Positions 12,674-14,577 of a stretch of DNA of 14,577 nt are shown here, piece by piece. The stretch comes from Deltaproteobacteria bacterium (GTDB taxonomy: Bacteria > Desulfobacterota > Deferrimicrobia > Deferrimicrobiales > Deferrimicrobiaceae). Made by a program: the position numbers and the translations under genes. The notes under the pieces are model-generated. The model made no database searches and was not told the origin of the DNA. It saw only the letters and a program-made list of their open reading frames with translations. The DNA is taken from assembly GCA_017889845.1 (NCBI GenBank), contig JAGGAJ010000025.1, positions 1 to 14,577 on the forward strand, written 5' to 3'. Each line of letters starts with the position of its first letter. The stretch's first letter is position 1.

Positions 12674-13144
12674 ATGCCAAGGAGAGGCTACGTTTCCAGG
12701 AGGGTCGTCCAGCCGGATCCCGTGTACGGCGACGTGCTCGTGGCGAAAATGATCCACGCCATCATGCTGCAGGGGAAGGCGCGGGTCGCCGAGAACATCG
12801 TCTACGGGTCGATGGACATCCTGAAGGAGAAGACAAAGGAGGATCCGGTGGCGGTCCTCAAGAAAGCGGTGGAGAACGTCAAGCCGGTGGTCGAGGTCAA
12901 GTCCCGCCGGGTCGGCGGCGCCACCTACCAGGTCCCCGTAGAGATCCGGCCGGAGCGCCGCCTCTCCCTCTCCATCCGCTGGCTGGTCGGCTTCGCCCGG
13001 GACCGGAGCGAGAAGACGATGCAGGCGCGCCTGTCCGCGGAGCTCCTGGACGCCTTCCACAACCGCGGCACGACGATCAAGAAGAAGGAAGACACCCACA
13101 AGATGGCGGAGGCCAACAAGGCCTTCGCGCACTACCGCTGGTAG
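12674..13144 (+). CDS. rpsG: 30S ribosomal protein S7
   Basis: From ATG12674 this gives 156 residues, the common length for bacterial S7. It starts MPRRGYVSRRVVQPDPVYGD and ends HKMAEANKAFAHYRW, both characteristic. S7 is a primary 16S rRNA binder that nucleates the 30S head and lines the E-site exit. GAGGAGG (12658-12664) lies 9 nt before ATG. A 23-codon in-frame extension back to GTG12605 is rejected because it runs through the structured spacer and lacks S7 similarity. In E. coli, S7 represses its own and downstream translation by binding the preceding spacer, and the 163-nt structured spacer here could serve the same purpose. fusA follows after 29 nt. Confidence 0.97.
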   Translation: MPRRGYVSRRVVQPDPVYGDVLVAKMIHAIMLQGKARVAENIVYGSMDILKEKTKEDPVAVLKKAVENVKPVVEVKSRRVGGATYQVPVEIRPERRLSLSIRWLVGFARDRSEKTMQARLSAELLDAFHNRGTTIKKKEDTHKMAEANKAFAHYRW

Positions 13145-13173
13145 GCCTGCAGGGGCCGGAGAAGGAAACGCGC

Positions 13174-14577
<1,404 letters not shown>

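Overview
The window is a canonical bacterial information-processing cluster. In order, all on the + strand, it holds: tuf (3' end), rpmG, tRNA-Trp, secE, nusG, rplK, rplA, rplJ, rplL, rpoB, rpoC, rpsL, rpsG, fusA (5' part). No mobile element, CRISPR array, rRNA or foreign-looking gene is visible. The DNA is GC-rich with strongly GC-ending codons throughout. RpoB carries a long beta-i9-type insertion. RpoC carries the roughly 188-residue trigger-loop insertion (SI3) typical of Gram-negative lineages. SecE is the short single-span form. Together with the tuf-rpmG-trnW-secE-nusG order, this suggests a high-GC Gram-negative of the Desulfobacterota/deltaproteobacterial type. That placement is an inference from family resemblance, not from a search.

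Layout. 1-1226: end of EF-Tu, ribosomal protein L33, tRNA-Trp embedded in the transcript, then SecE (translocon) and NusG (elongation factor). 1257-2445: L11 and L1 (rplKA), with small GC-rich hairpins before each. 2446-2665: a 220-nt structured leader resembling the L10 autoregulatory element. 2666-3628: L10 and L7/L12 (stalk). 3629-3712: a spacer with a perfect 10-bp hairpin, placed like the E. coli rplL-rpoB attenuator/processing site. 3713-12058: RNA polymerase beta and beta'. 12055-12083: a near-perfect extended sigma-70-type promoter whose -35 box overlaps the rpoC stop codon. 12139-14577: the str operon (S12, S7, EF-G), with a 163-nt structured rpsL-rpsG spacer where S7 autoregulation would be expected.

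The genes together supply ribosome stalk and GTPase-centre proteins, the 30S decoding and head proteins, the elongation GTPases, RNA polymerase core and its elongation factor, and a translocon subunit. Their expression is normally balanced by ribosomal-protein feedback on mRNA. The non-coding spacers hold the most interesting content here: the str promoter, the rplJ leader with mutually exclusive pairings, the rplL-rpoB hairpin and the rpsL-rpsG structures. I see no undescribed protein system. The very long open frames in other frames and on the minus strand are GC-composition shadows of rpoB/rpoC.
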